A stretch of DNA of 64,000 nucleotides, taken from positions 1 through 64,000 of the forward strand of contig CABZCA010000001.1 of NCBI GenBank assembly GCA_902524115.1, read 5' to 3'. This document shows, one piece after another, positions 8,396 to 17,489 of the stretch. The position numbers and the translations under genes were made by a program. The stretch's first letter is position 1. Each line of letters begins with the position of its first letter. The notes under the pieces were generated by a model. The model was not told the DNA's origin. It ran no database searches and saw nothing but the letters and a program-made list of their open reading frames with translations. The stretch comes from an uncultured Pelagibacteraceae bacterium (GTDB taxonomy: Bacteria; Pseudomonadota; Alphaproteobacteria; Pelagibacterales; Pelagibacteraceae).

Positions 8396-9659
8396 AAGAT
8401 TTTTATATATATTAATTTTTATTTTTATAACTAGCTGCAGCCTTTCCAAAAAAGATAACGAAATCAATGATACATCAATAAATATCTTTGAAAAAATAGA
8501 GCCAATAAAAAAAGAACTAAATCCTGATTTAAAAATAAAATCTCTAATTAGGTTTAAAAATAAGCCATTTCAGAACAACAAGACTAATAGCAATGGTAAT
8601 ATTAACTTTGATACAAATTTTATAAAAATATCAAATTATAAATTTAGTAAAATTAAAAAATTTGAATTTTATCAACCTGAGTTATTTTTTACTAATTCTG
8701 ATGAAATAATATTTTTTAATGGAAAGGGCACTATATTTAAATTAAATCAAAATCTAAAAGAGATATGGAAAATAAATAATTATAATAAAAAAGAAAAAAA
8801 ACTTAATCCAATTTTGTATTTTGCTCAGATAGATAACAAATTAATAGTAAATGATAATTTGTCAAAAATATATTCTGTTGATTTGAACACAGGAAAAATT
8901 TTATGGTCTAGATACAGCAGTTCATCGTTCAATTCTAATATTAAAGTATTCAAAGATAAATTTTATACAATTGATTTTGACAATGTTTTAAGAGCTATTT
9001 CCTCAAAAAATGGAAATGAACTATGGAATTTTCAAACTGAAAACTCATTTATAAAATCAGGAAAAAAATTATCAATTGTAATAAAAGATGAAATTATTTT
9101 TTTTGTAAATAATTTAGGAGATGTTACCGCACTTGATGTAAACAACGGAAGTTTAGTTTGGCAAACGCCAACACAGACAAATACAATATATCAAAATGCG
9201 TTTAGCCTTGAGAATTCAGATATAGTGTTTGAAAATAATACTATTTATTTTTCTAATAACAAAAATGAATTTTTTTCTATTGATGCTAGAACAGGAACTA
9301 TAAAATGGGCTCAATCAATAAATTCAAGTTTAAGGCCAACAATTATTGAAAATTTAATTTTTACAGTATCAAATGAGGGATTTCTTTTTATTATTGATGA
9401 TCCAACTGGCAATATAATAAGAATTACAGATGTATTAAAAAACTTTAAAGACAAACTTGAGATTAAGCCGATTGGGTTTATATATGCTAAAAATAAGGTT
9501 TATATATCATTAAGTAATGGAAGATTGGTAACTATTAATTCTTCAATGGGCATTCAAGAAAATATAACAAAAATTAGTAATTCAAAAATATCTAGACCAT
9601 ATATTTTAAATAATAGTATGTATTTAATTAAAGATAATGCATTAGCCAAAATTGAGTAA
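8388..9659 (+). CDS. bamB: BamB-like beta-propeller outer-membrane assembly lipoprotein
   Basis: This 423-residue protein begins with a lipoprotein signal ending in I-T-S-C, with the lipid-accepting Cys at about residue 17. It is followed by PQQ-type beta-propeller repeats such as A-L-D-V-N-N-G-S-L-V-W-Q and S-I-D-A-R-T-G-T-I-K-W-A. BamB is a lipoprotein subunit of the BAM complex that inserts outer-membrane beta-barrel proteins. The start is GTG, inside the last codons of the YfgM-like gene. It overlaps the next gene as TAATG. The linker after the lipobox is Lys/Asn-rich. PQQ-binding dehydrogenases share the fold but lack a lipobox and are longer. Confidence 0.85.
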   Translation: MSKRFLYILIFIFITSCSLSKKDNEINDTSINIFEKIEPIKKELNPDLKIKSLIRFKNKPFQNNKTNSNGNINFDTNFIKISNYKFSKIKKFEFYQPELFFTNSDEIIFFNGKGTIFKLNQNLKEIWKINNYNKKEKKLNPILYFAQIDNKLIVNDNLSKIYSVDLNTGKILWSRYSSSSFNSNIKVFKDKFYTIDFDNVLRAISSKNGNELWNFQTENSFIKSGKKLSIVIKDEIIFFVNNLGDVTALDVNNGSLVWQTPTQTNTIYQNAFSLENSDIVFENNTIYFSNNKNEFFSIDARTGTIKWAQSINSSLRPTIIENLIFTVSNEGFLFIIDDPTGNIIRITDVLKNFKDKLEIKPIGFIYAKNKVYISLSNGRLVTINSSMGIQENITKISNSKISRPYILNNSMYLIKDNALAKIE

Positions 9660-10087
9660 TGTTTTTAAAAATTCTTGAAAAATTAGGAAGAAAAAAAGTA
9701 GTTTTTGATAGAGGTCCTTCACACCCAGAGTTTGATAAGGCAAAACCCTGGATGAATAGGTATTACATTCTATTCAGACATAGACCAAAATGGTTTCCAT
9801 TTAACATACTTATACATGAAATGTTAGATGACGATCATGGTGATGGCGTTCATAATCATTTGTTTCCTTACATCACAATTATTTTAAGAGGAGGATATTG
9901 GGAAACATTAAAAACAGGAAAAGTGTGGCGAGCACCAGGATATATCGGATTTAGGTCAGCTAATAATTTTCATAGAGTAGACCTAGAGCCAGGAACTAAA
10001 CCAATGACAATTTTTTTAGCAGGCCCATATGGATTGAGAAAAGGACCAAGATCAGAATATGGAATAGATTTTAAAACAAAAAAATGA
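9659..10087 (+). CDS. Cupin-fold protein of unknown substrate
   Basis: This 142-residue protein appears to be a single cupin domain. A possible metal-binding cluster is H-G-D-G-V-H-N-H near residues 60-67, followed by a beta-strand-rich section with G-G-Y-W-E-T and a later H at about 101 in N-N-F-H-R-V. These match the two cupin half motifs loosely. I cannot name a reaction. The gene is embedded in an overlapping series: its ATG shares an A with the bamB stop, and its TGA overlaps the zapE start. No export signal is visible, so it is probably cytosolic. Confidence 0.6.
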   Translation: MFLKILEKLGRKKVVFDRGPSHPEFDKAKPWMNRYYILFRHRPKWFPFNILIHEMLDDDHGDGVHNHLFPYITIILRGGYWETLKTGKVWRAPGYIGFRSANNFHRVDLEPGTKPMTIFLAGPYGLRKGPRSEYGIDFKTKK

Positions 10088-11136
10088 ATTTAAGAAAATC
10101 TTATCTAAAACACTGCAAAGATAAGGATTTGGAAATAAACGAAAATCAAATAAAAATAGTCCAAAAATTAAGTGAATATTACAATCTTAACTTCAATCAG
10201 TCATTTATTAAAAAATTATTCAAAAATAAAAAAAATAAATTAGGCTTTTATTTAGTTGGCGATGTAGGTGTAGGTAAAACTATGATTTTAAATTTTTTTT
10301 TTGAAAGTTTAAAAGAAAAAAAATCAAGATTACACTTTAATGAGTTTATGGTTAAATTTCATGATTTTATATTTGAAAATAAAAAGAAAGGAAATGACAA
10401 TGGGTTAGAAAAATTTGTTAAAAATTTAAGTGACAAAACAAAAATATTATATTTTGATGAATTTCAAGTAACAAATATTGTTGATGCTATGATCTTAGGT
10501 AAATTATTTGAAAGAATATTTAATGAAAATATAAAAGTTATTTTTTCTTCAAATACAAATATTAAAGATTTATATAAAAATGGATTACAAAGAGACCAAT
10601 TCGTTCCTTTTTTAAATATTTTAAAAAATAATTGTTCTGAATTAGAACTTAATATTGAGGAAGATTATAGAACTACAAAAAATACAAATTTAAGTCGATT
10701 TTTGTCTCCAATAGATAACTCATCTAATTTTAAGTTTAATAAATCTTTTAGAAAAGCTACAAAAAATAAAAAACAAACTACTAAGACTTTAGATGTGAAG
10801 GGTCGTAAATTAGTATTTGAAAACTTTCATGAGGGGGTTCTGAAGGTATCTTTTTATGAAATTTGCAATAGAAATCTTGGATCAGAGGATTATATTGAAA
10901 TTGCTAACGAAAGTGATTTTATTTTTATTGAAAATCTACCTAATTTTAATGAGAGTAATTCTAATCAGCAACAAAGGTTTATTACTTTTATCGATATTAT
11001 TTATGAAAAAAAAATACCATTGATGATCAAATCAGAAGTTAAATTAAATTCACTCCAGACAGCTGATAGCATGAAAGAACCCTTCAAAAGAACAGTAAGT
11101 CGTTTATATGAATTAACATCACAAAATTTCAATTAA
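10084..11136 (+). CDS. zapE: AFG1/ZapE-family AAA ATPase
   Basis: This 350-residue P-loop ATPase has a Walker A G-D-V-G-V-G-K-T at 59-66 and a Walker B-like L-Y-F-D-E-F-Q-V-T at about 122-130. These are characteristic of the AFG1/ZapE family. In E. coli ZapE associates with the division ring; mitochondrial AFG1 acts in quality control. Sensor-like S-S-N-T-N follows near 160, and the family's C-terminal segment is complete. The ATG overlaps the cupin stop (ATGA). Length is close to the usual 350-380. Confidence 0.88.
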   Translation: MNLRKSYLKHCKDKDLEINENQIKIVQKLSEYYNLNFNQSFIKKLFKNKKNKLGFYLVGDVGVGKTMILNFFFESLKEKKSRLHFNEFMVKFHDFIFENKKKGNDNGLEKFVKNLSDKTKILYFDEFQVTNIVDAMILGKLFERIFNENIKVIFSSNTNIKDLYKNGLQRDQFVPFLNILKNNCSELELNIEEDYRTTKNTNLSRFLSPIDNSSNFKFNKSFRKATKNKKQTTKTLDVKGRKLVFENFHEGVLKVSFYEICNRNLGSEDYIEIANESDFIFIENLPNFNESNSNQQQRFITFIDIIYEKKIPLMIKSEVKLNSLQTADSMKEPFKRTVSRLYELTSQNFN

Positions 11137-11139
11137 TTT

Positions 11140-11559
11140 ATGAAACAAGAATTTTATAATCTAAAAATTAAAACAAATGGTCAAAAACTTTATGAGTTTA
11201 CTGATGAAACAATAGAGTGGATTAATAATAAAAACTTTAAAAATGGAATTATTAATCTCAGCATTCAACACACTAGTGCATCACTAATTGTACAAGAAAA
11301 TGCTGACCCAGATGTACAAAAAGATTTAATTAATTATTTTGATAAATTGGTACCCATGGACAACAAGTTGTATGTCCATACAACTGAGGGAAAAGATGAT
11401 ATGCCAGCCCATATCAAATCTGTATTAACTAATAATCAAATCTCCCTAAGTATAAAAGATAAAGAATTACTATTAGGAACTTGGCAAGGTATATATTTGT
11501 TTGAACACAGGTTAGAGGCAACAACAAGAACTGTAATTCATCATTTTATAGGAGACTAA
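11140..11559 (+). CDS. YjbQ-family protein (secondary thiamine-phosphate synthase enzyme family)
   Basis: This 139-residue protein is a complete UPF0047/YjbQ domain. Characteristic segments are I-Q-H-T-S-A-S-L near residue 42, N-A-D-P-D-V-Q-K-D-L near 53, the H-I-K-S-V-L-T block near 90, and the terminal G-T-W-Q-G-I-Y-L-F-E-H-R. Members have weak thiamine-phosphate synthase activity, and the physiological role is not settled. It is separated by three bases from zapE. Its TAA overlaps the TAG of the convergent photolyase gene (CTAA at 11556-11559). Confidence 0.9.
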   Translation: MKQEFYNLKIKTNGQKLYEFTDETIEWINNKNFKNGIINLSIQHTSASLIVQENADPDVQKDLINYFDKLVPMDNKLYVHTTEGKDDMPAHIKSVLTNNQISLSIKDKELLLGTWQGIYLFEHRLEATTRTVIHHFIGD

Positions 11560-12980
11560 TTTTTTTTCTTAATTGATTGAAAAGCACTCAAAGCATCAGC
11601 CCTAGCTTTTTCATGAATAACAATAGGCATTGGATAGTTCGAGCCTATGATAGTATTAATTGCATCTTGATATTTTTTTTCCATTTCCCATGGTTTATGA
11701 ATAAATTTTGGTGGTACATTTTTTAATTCAGGAACCCATTTTTTTACATATTCACCCTGCTTGTCAAATTTTTCACCCTGCAAAATAGGGTTGAAAATTC
11801 TAAAATATGGTGCTGCATCTGCACCACATCCAGCTACCCATTGCCATTGAGCAACATTGTTTGCTTCATTAAAATCTAGAAGGCAGTTTCTGAAATATTT
11901 CTCTCCCTCTTTCCAATTAATTCTTAAATGTTTTACTAAAAATGATCCAACAACCATTCTAATTCTATTATGCATCCAGCCTGTTTCATATAATTCTCTC
12001 ATTCCAGCATCAACAATCGGATAACCTGTCATTCCTTTTTTCCATGCGTTTAAAAATTTAGAATTATTTACCCAAGGAAATTTATCAAATTCTTTTCTTA
12101 AGTTTCCCTTTAGCATTTGTGGAAAGTAATTTATGAGACTGTGAGAAAACTCTCTCCAACCAATTTCATTGGTATATTTTTTTACGCTTACATTATTAGA
12201 TTTTATTTTTTTACACTTTTGCCAAATATCTCCAACATTAATTTGTCCATTTCTAATATATGGAGAAAGTAATGACGTTCCTTTAATTGATGGAAAGTCA
12301 CGATCAACACCATAACTAAGGATGCTTTTGTTAACAAAATTATCTAAATTTTCATGAGCTTTTTGCTCTGACGGCACCCAATACTTCTCAAATTTTTTAT
12401 ACCAATCAGATATAGGCAAAATATCCTCAGATTTTATTTGATTTTTAAACAATGTGATTATCTTTTTGCACTTTTTAACTTTGCTTATTTTATCAGGCAG
12501 TCTCTCTAAATAAAATTGCTCTGCATTCCTCCAAAAAGGACTGTAAACTTTAAAAGGTGTGCCATCATTTTTTGTAATTTTATTGTATTCATTAAGCACA
12601 TTTCCTTTAAAAAATTTAAAATCAATATTCTTTTTAGAAAAATCAGCACCAATTTTTTTATCTTTTTCTAATTCATTAGGTTCATAAACTTTATTCCAAT
12701 AAACAGATATTTTATTATTAGATTTTATTTTAGAAAAAAAATTTATTTCATCATCTTTAATTATTTCCAATCCAATATTTAATTTTTTTAAATCAGATTT
12801 AAAGTTTTCTAGGGATTTACTTACCCACCATTTTTGAGCTTCTCTTTTATGATCAAAAATATTACTATTAAAAATAAATACTGCTGTAACTATATCATGT
12901 TGGTTTGAAGCATAAGTCAGTGCATCATTATTTTGTATTCGAAAATCATCTCTTATCCAAACGAGTGCTGTATTAGCCAT
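11556..12980 (-). CDS. phrB: Deoxyribodipyrimidine photolyase
   Basis: This 474-residue protein is a cryptochrome/photolyase-family flavoprotein, most likely a CPD photolyase repairing UV pyrimidine dimers with blue light. The N-terminal chromophore domain begins A-L-V-W-I-R-D-D-F-R-I-Q-N-N-D-A-L. The FAD-binding region has G-W-R-E-F-S-H, M-T-G-Y-P-I-V-D-A-G-M-R-E-L, W-M-H-N-R-I-R-M and the signature G-C-G-A-D-A-A-P-Y-F-R-I-F-N-P. It is the last gene of a - strand run and overlaps the upstream lyase gene by eight bases. This suggests read-through from the gmaS operon rather than a dedicated light-responsive promoter. Confidence 0.93.
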   Translation of the reverse strand: MANTALVWIRDDFRIQNNDALTYASNQHDIVTAVFIFNSNIFDHKREAQKWWVSKSLENFKSDLKKLNIGLEIIKDDEINFFSKIKSNNKISVYWNKVYEPNELEKDKKIGADFSKKNIDFKFFKGNVLNEYNKITKNDGTPFKVYSPFWRNAEQFYLERLPDKISKVKKCKKIITLFKNQIKSEDILPISDWYKKFEKYWVPSEQKAHENLDNFVNKSILSYGVDRDFPSIKGTSLLSPYIRNGQINVGDIWQKCKKIKSNNVSVKKYTNEIGWREFSHSLINYFPQMLKGNLRKEFDKFPWVNNSKFLNAWKKGMTGYPIVDAGMRELYETGWMHNRIRMVVGSFLVKHLRINWKEGEKYFRNCLLDFNEANNVAQWQWVAGCGADAAPYFRIFNPILQGEKFDKQGEYVKKWVPELKNVPPKFIHKPWEMEKKYQDAINTIIGSNYPMPIVIHEKARADALSAFQSIKKKN

Positions 12981-14118
12981 TTGACAACTGTTCTGATCCT
13001 TTAGATAGAAGTTCGTTATAAAGTTTCATGTCTGTATCACCTTCACATCCAATTAATAAAACATTCGAGTTCATATCTAATTCAAGATCCTTTTTAATGT
13101 GTTCGTTATTACAACTAACATTTATACTTATTAGAGCAGGTGCTGAACATTCTCCTGCAACAATGTTATCCTCTCCAAAGTATCCCTTAGCTAACATCGC
13201 AACTGATAAGGGTATGTCTTTATCAGGAATACTTAGACAATTATTTACTGAGTTTTTTAAAATTTGCCATGGGACTAATGATACATCTCCACATGACATT
13301 CCTCCCATAATACTCTCTTTTTCTATTTCAACTCTAGTAAGTTTACCTGCATCAATACTTTTTAAGACACAGTCTGCATTTTTTGGCTCAACAATAATAA
13401 TTTTTGGAATTTTTTTAAAATATCTGGCAACTCCTGCTATTACCCCAGAAGCCATACCTCCAACACCTGCCTGCAGAAATATATGCGTAATATAATGATC
13501 TGTTTGTTTTGAGATTTCTTCTATCATCACTGAATATCCAGCCATAGTTAGTTTTGGAACTTTTTGATAATCTTCCCAGGCAACATCTTGTACAATTTCC
13601 CATCCATTTTCTTTGGATTGTTTTATGCATTCATTTAAAGAATTTTCATAATTTCCATTTACTCTTGTCACCTCTGCTCCAAGTTTTCGCATCTCCTCAG
13701 CTCTTGTTTCACTAACAAATTCACTTATGAAAATTTTACATTCAATTCCAAGCCTTTTTGCACCCCAAGCAACAGATTTTCCATGATTTCCTGCTGTTGC
13801 GGTAGCAATAACCACATCCTTTCTTCCAGCTGAAACTTCCGCTACCGCATAAGCACCACCGAGAGCTTTAAAAGATTTCAGTCCAAACCTTTTAGACTCA
13901 TCTTTGTAAAAGATATTTTTAAGATTAAGATCTTTTGAAAGTTTATTTAAATTAAGTAGGGGAGTGGGTTCATAATTTTCCCAACTAGAAACAGTATTAA
14001 ATGCCTTATCAATAGTTTCTTTATTTAATACACTTAAAATTTCTTCTCTATTGAATGAATAATTTTTATTTTTTATAAATGATGAAAATTTATCTATATG
14101 ACTATAATTTATAGACAT
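12973..14118 (-). CDS. Diaminopropionate ammonia-lyase-like PLP enzyme
   Basis: This 381-residue protein is a fold-type II PLP enzyme. The D-E-S-x-R-F-G-L-K-S-F-K-x-L-G-G motif at about 76-92 carries the Schiff-base Lys and is the hallmark of diaminopropionate ammonia-lyase (DpaL/YgeX), which makes pyruvate and ammonia from 2,3-diaminopropionate. The A-T-A-G-N-H-G loop and the phosphate-binding A-G-V-G-G-M-A-S-G segment are also present. It lies three bases after gmaS and overlaps phrB. Why such a lyase sits in a methylamine operon is unclear; related amino-acid ammonia-lyases, including threonine/serine dehydratases, are alternatives. Length is close to YgeX (~398). Confidence 0.8.
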   Translation of the reverse strand: MSINYSHIDKFSSFIKNKNYSFNREEILSVLNKETIDKAFNTVSSWENYEPTPLLNLNKLSKDLNLKNIFYKDESKRFGLKSFKALGGAYAVAEVSAGRKDVVIATATAGNHGKSVAWGAKRLGIECKIFISEFVSETRAEEMRKLGAEVTRVNGNYENSLNECIKQSKENGWEIVQDVAWEDYQKVPKLTMAGYSVMIEEISKQTDHYITHIFLQAGVGGMASGVIAGVARYFKKIPKIIIVEPKNADCVLKSIDAGKLTRVEIEKESIMGGMSCGDVSLVPWQILKNSVNNCLSIPDKDIPLSVAMLAKGYFGEDNIVAGECSAPALISINVSCNNEHIKKDLELDMNSNVLLIGCEGDTDMKLYNELLSKGSEQLSNG

Positions 14119-14121
14119 ATT

Positions 14122-15447
14122 TTAACAATCAAAAGTATTAGATCTTTCCCACTTTGTAATAGGTTTTAATTTGTCAAATTTTTCTTTTAACTTGAAACTT
14201 TCAATTTCAGATTTTTTTAATTTGATATAACTGTTTAAAACATTTTTTCCAAAAGCATTTTTCATGACTGTATTAAAATTTAACATTTCTAAGGAATCTT
14301 CTAATGTATTTGGTAATTTTGGTAGGTTGGGATATTTTTCGTGATCGGTATACATATTACAGAATAATGGTTTTCCAGGATTAACTCTTTTTCTAATCCC
14401 ATTTATACCCGCTGCTAAAACTCCTGCTTGCAGTAAATATGGGTTTGCTGATCCATCCATTAATCTAAGTTCAAATCTTCCTGGATCTGGAACTCTAATC
14501 ATATGTGTTCGATTATTTCCTGTGTAAGAAATACTACTTGGCGACCATGTTGCGCCAGATTTTGTCGGTGGTGCATTAATTCTTCTATAACTATTTAATG
14601 TTGGATTAAAAAATGCTGATAATGAACCTGCATTTTTAATTACACCACCCAAAAAATTATATGCTAATTTACTAAGTCCAAGCTTATCGTTGTTATCTAA
14701 AAACTTATTTTTTTTTTTATCCCATAGGGAAATATGCGCATGACACCCATTACCCGTTAGTTGTTCAAATGGTTTAGGCATAAATGTTGCTCTTAAGCCA
14801 TGCTTTTCTGCTATAGACTTAACCATAAACTTAAAAAATGTATGTCTATCTGCTGTAGTTAAGCAGTCAGTGTAGTCCCAATTCATTTCAAACTGGCCAT
14901 TAGCATCTTCATGATCATTTTGATATGGGTTCCATCCCATTGTAATCATGCAATCACATATCTCTTTTATTAAATTATATTGCCTCATTAAAGCTGATTG
15001 GTCGTAGCAAGGTTTAGATTGAGTATCTCTAGGGTCTGCAATAGAACTACCATCAGGTGATATAAGAAAATATTCACACTCAACACCCGATTTCATGTTG
15101 TAACCTTCATTTGATAGTAATTTTATTTGCTTTTTTAACATCACTCTTGGTGATGCCTCAACAGGTTTGCCATTCATCCATAGGTCTGAAGCAAGCCAAC
15201 CTACTTCTTTATTCCAAGGTAATTGAATTAAGCTATTTGGATCTGGTATAGCAAACATATCAGAGTCTGCTGGTGACATATCAAGCCAAGCTGCAAATCC
15301 AGCAAATCCTGCACCATTTTTTTGCATCTCTTTTATTGCTTGTGCAGGTACTAATTTTGATCTTAATACACCAAACAAATCAACGAAACTTATTAAAAAA
15401 TATTTAATTTTTTTTGATTTAGCAATATTAGATAAATTTTTGGGCAT
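14122..15447 (-). CDS. gmaS: Gamma-glutamylmethylamide synthetase (glutamine synthetase type III-like)
   Basis: This 441-residue protein is a glutamine-synthetase homologue that closely resembles GmaS, which ligates methylamine to glutamate using ATP, the first step of the N-methylglutamate pathway. Typical GmaS stretches are Y-F-L-I-S-F-V-D-L-F-G-V near residue 15 and G-F-A-A-W-L-D-M-S-P-A-D near 50. Metal/ATP-site motifs are V-E-C-E-Y-F, N-D-H-E-D-A-N-G-Q-F-E-M-N and G-N-G-C-H-A-H. The glutamate-site N-S-Y-R-R-I and R-F-E-L-R motifs follow. Directly upstream are mgsC, mgsB and mgsA, the known partner enzyme, and further upstream an ammonium/methylammonium-type transporter. An ordinary type III glutamine synthetase is the alternative, but sequence and context both favour GmaS. 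Confidence 0.9.
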   Translation of the reverse strand: MPKNLSNIAKSKKIKYFLISFVDLFGVLRSKLVPAQAIKEMQKNGAGFAGFAAWLDMSPADSDMFAIPDPNSLIQLPWNKEVGWLASDLWMNGKPVEASPRVMLKKQIKLLSNEGYNMKSGVECEYFLISPDGSSIADPRDTQSKPCYDQSALMRQYNLIKEICDCMITMGWNPYQNDHEDANGQFEMNWDYTDCLTTADRHTFFKFMVKSIAEKHGLRATFMPKPFEQLTGNGCHAHISLWDKKKNKFLDNNDKLGLSKLAYNFLGGVIKNAGSLSAFFNPTLNSYRRINAPPTKSGATWSPSSISYTGNNRTHMIRVPDPGRFELRLMDGSANPYLLQAGVLAAGINGIRKRVNPGKPLFCNMYTDHEKYPNLPKLPNTLEDSLEMLNFNTVMKNAFGKNVLNSYIKLKKSEIESFKLKEKFDKLKPITKWERSNTFDC

Positions 15448-15486
15448 TAATAATTATTCTACGAATTATTTATTAACTATCAATAA

Positions 15487-16806
15487 CTATTTCTTTTTTA
15501 TACCTGGCACCCAGCTAGTTCCTGCCAAGGGAACTCTAGCCATTGCAGCGGCTTCAACAGTTAATGCACATAAATCTTCTGGTTCTAAGTTGTGAAGACT
15601 ATTTTTTCCACATGCTCGTGCAATAGTTTGTGCTTCTAAAGACATAACCTTTAAATAATTTGATAATTTTCTACCTGCTTTTTTTGGATCTAATCTTTTC
15701 ATTAGCTCTGGTTTCTGAGTTGAAATTCCTGCAGGATCATTTCCCTCATGCCAGTCGTCGTACGCTCCTGCTTTACTTCCAAGTTTTTCATATTCTTTTT
15801 CCCATTTCGGATCATTATCACCAATTGCAATCATGGCCGCACTCCCAATTGATACTGCATCTGCTCCTAACGCAAGAGCTTTAGCTACATCTGCACCATT
15901 TCTAATTCCACCTGAAATTATAAGCTGAACTTCTCTATGAGAATTTAAATCTTGCAAAGCATCTACAGCAGGTCTTATGCAAGCTAAAGTTGGTTGACCA
16001 ACATTTTCAATAAATACTTCTTGTGTTGCTGCTGTACCACCTTGCATACCATCCAAGACAACAACATCTGCTCCAGCTTTTACAGCTAATGCTGTATCAT
16101 AATATGGTCTTGCTCCAGCAATTTTTATAAATATTGGAACTTTCCATTTAGTAATTTCTCTTAATTCTAAAATTTTTATTTTTAAATCATCTGGACCAGT
16201 CCAGTCAGGATGACGGCACGCAGATCTTTGATCAATACCTTTTGGTAGAGTTCTCATTTCTGCAACACGATCATCTATTTTTTGTCCAAGCAACATTCCA
16301 CCGCCACCTGGTTTTGCACCTTGTCCAATTACCACTTCAATTGCATCTGCTTTTCTTAAATCATTTGGGTTCATCCCATATCTTGAGGGCAAAAGTTGAT
16401 AAACTAAATTTTTGGATTGACCTCTTTCCTCTGGTGTCATTCCTCCATCACCTGTTGTGGTAGATGTTCCTGCTGCACTTGCTCCTCTTCCTAATGCCTC
16501 TTTAGCTGGACCAGACAATGCTCCAAAACTCATACCAGCAATCGTAATTGGAATATCAAGCTCTAATGGTTTTTTTGCATATTTTGTTCCCAAAGTTACA
16601 TTTGTAGTACATTTTTCCCTATATCCTTCTAAAGGATATCTAGACATTGAAGCACCTAAAAATAATAAATCATCAAAATGTGGAAGCCTTCTTTTAGAAC
16701 CACCACCCCTAATATCATAAATTCCAGTCTCAGCGGCTCTTCTTATTTCAGAGTTAGTATACTCATCAAAGGTCCAGGATTGACGAGGTAGAGTTTTATT
16801 TTTCAT
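15487..16806 (-). CDS. mgsC: N-methylglutamate synthase subunit C (FMN glutamate-synthase domain)
   Basis: This 439-residue protein corresponds to the FMN-binding central domain of the large glutamate synthase subunit as a free-standing polypeptide. Barrel motifs include G-M-S-F-G-A-L-S near 90, G-G-G-M-L-L-G, F-I-K-I-A-G-A-R, V-V-L-D-G-M-Q-G-G-T-A-A-T, and the phosphate site G-G-I-R-N-G-A-D-V-A-K-A-L-A-L-G-A-D-A. In MgsABC it transfers methylamine from gamma-glutamylmethylamide to a 2-oxoglutarate-derived acceptor. Where glutamate synthases have three cluster-binding Cys before G-I-S-T-Q, this copy has Y-D-D-W-H-E-G-N-D-P-A and no Cys, so the [3Fe-4S] cluster appears to be lost. It follows mgsB after two bases. 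Confidence 0.88.
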   Translation of the reverse strand: MKNKTLPRQSWTFDEYTNSEIRRAAETGIYDIRGGGSKRRLPHFDDLLFLGASMSRYPLEGYREKCTTNVTLGTKYAKKPLELDIPITIAGMSFGALSGPAKEALGRGASAAGTSTTTGDGGMTPEERGQSKNLVYQLLPSRYGMNPNDLRKADAIEVVIGQGAKPGGGGMLLGQKIDDRVAEMRTLPKGIDQRSACRHPDWTGPDDLKIKILELREITKWKVPIFIKIAGARPYYDTALAVKAGADVVVLDGMQGGTAATQEVFIENVGQPTLACIRPAVDALQDLNSHREVQLIISGGIRNGADVAKALALGADAVSIGSAAMIAIGDNDPKWEKEYEKLGSKAGAYDDWHEGNDPAGISTQKPELMKRLDPKKAGRKLSNYLKVMSLEAQTIARACGKNSLHNLEPEDLCALTVEAAAMARVPLAGTSWVPGIKKK

Positions 16807-16808
16807 AA

Positions 16809-17489
16809 TTAATAGTTAGATACATTATCAATATTAAAATTATATAGTTTTCTTGCAGAACCATACCTTTTAAATTGTTCAGGCTTAATATTTGATCCAG
16901 CCTTTTTTAAAAGCTCTTTTAATTTTGTCTTATGTTTTTTACTCATTTTTTTTTCCTCACAATCAGCTCCTAAAGATTTTACTTTCCCTTTTACATATAT
17001 GTCAGTTTCATACAAACTATCACCTAATGCTTCGCCAGCATTGCCACAAACAACTAGATTTCCAGATTGTGCCATAAATGCTGACATATGACCAACAGAG
17101 CCTTTTACTATTATATCAATACCTTTCATTGAAATTCCACATCTTGAACTTGCATCACCATCAATAATTAATGTTCCACCATGAGCAGTTGCTCCTGCAG
17201 ATTGTGATGCATTTCCCTTTACATGAACTTTTCCAGACATCATATTTTCAGCAACACCAGTACCCACGTTTCCATCGACTATTATATTTGCATTTTGGTT
17301 CATTCCTGCACAATAATATCCTACGTGTCCTTTGATGGTTACGTCAATATTTTCTGTAAGACCTGCACAGATAGCATGATTACCCTCAGGGTTTGATATA
17401 ACAAAATCTCTTTTATTTTTTTTTCGATCAATATTTTGAAGCTTTTCATTCACAGATCTTAATTTTAATTTTTTTAAATCAAGTATCAT
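16809..17489 (-). CDS. mgsB: N-methylglutamate synthase subunit B (GXGXG domain)
   Basis: About 226 residues form a right-handed beta-helix of the glutamate-synthase C-terminal type, with repeated G-x-x-G-x-x-x turns such as N-V-G-T-G-V-A-E-N-M-M-S-G and M-K-G-I-D-I-I-V-K-G. In glutamate synthase this domain has a structural, inter-domain role. I place the start at the ATG at 17489, which shares a base with the amidotransferase stop (TAATG). A TTG twelve bases earlier would add four residues but gives a less typical junction. The C-terminal tail after the helix is Lys-rich and ends in R-K-L-Y-N-F-N-I-D. Confidence 0.85.
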   Translation of the reverse strand: MILDLKKLKLRSVNEKLQNIDRKKNKRDFVISNPEGNHAICAGLTENIDVTIKGHVGYYCAGMNQNANIIVDGNVGTGVAENMMSGKVHVKGNASQSAGATAHGGTLIIDGDASSRCGISMKGIDIIVKGSVGHMSAFMAQSGNLVVCGNAGEALGDSLYETDIYVKGKVKSLGADCEEKKMSKKHKTKLKELLKKAGSNIKPEQFKRYGSARKLYNFNIDNVSNY

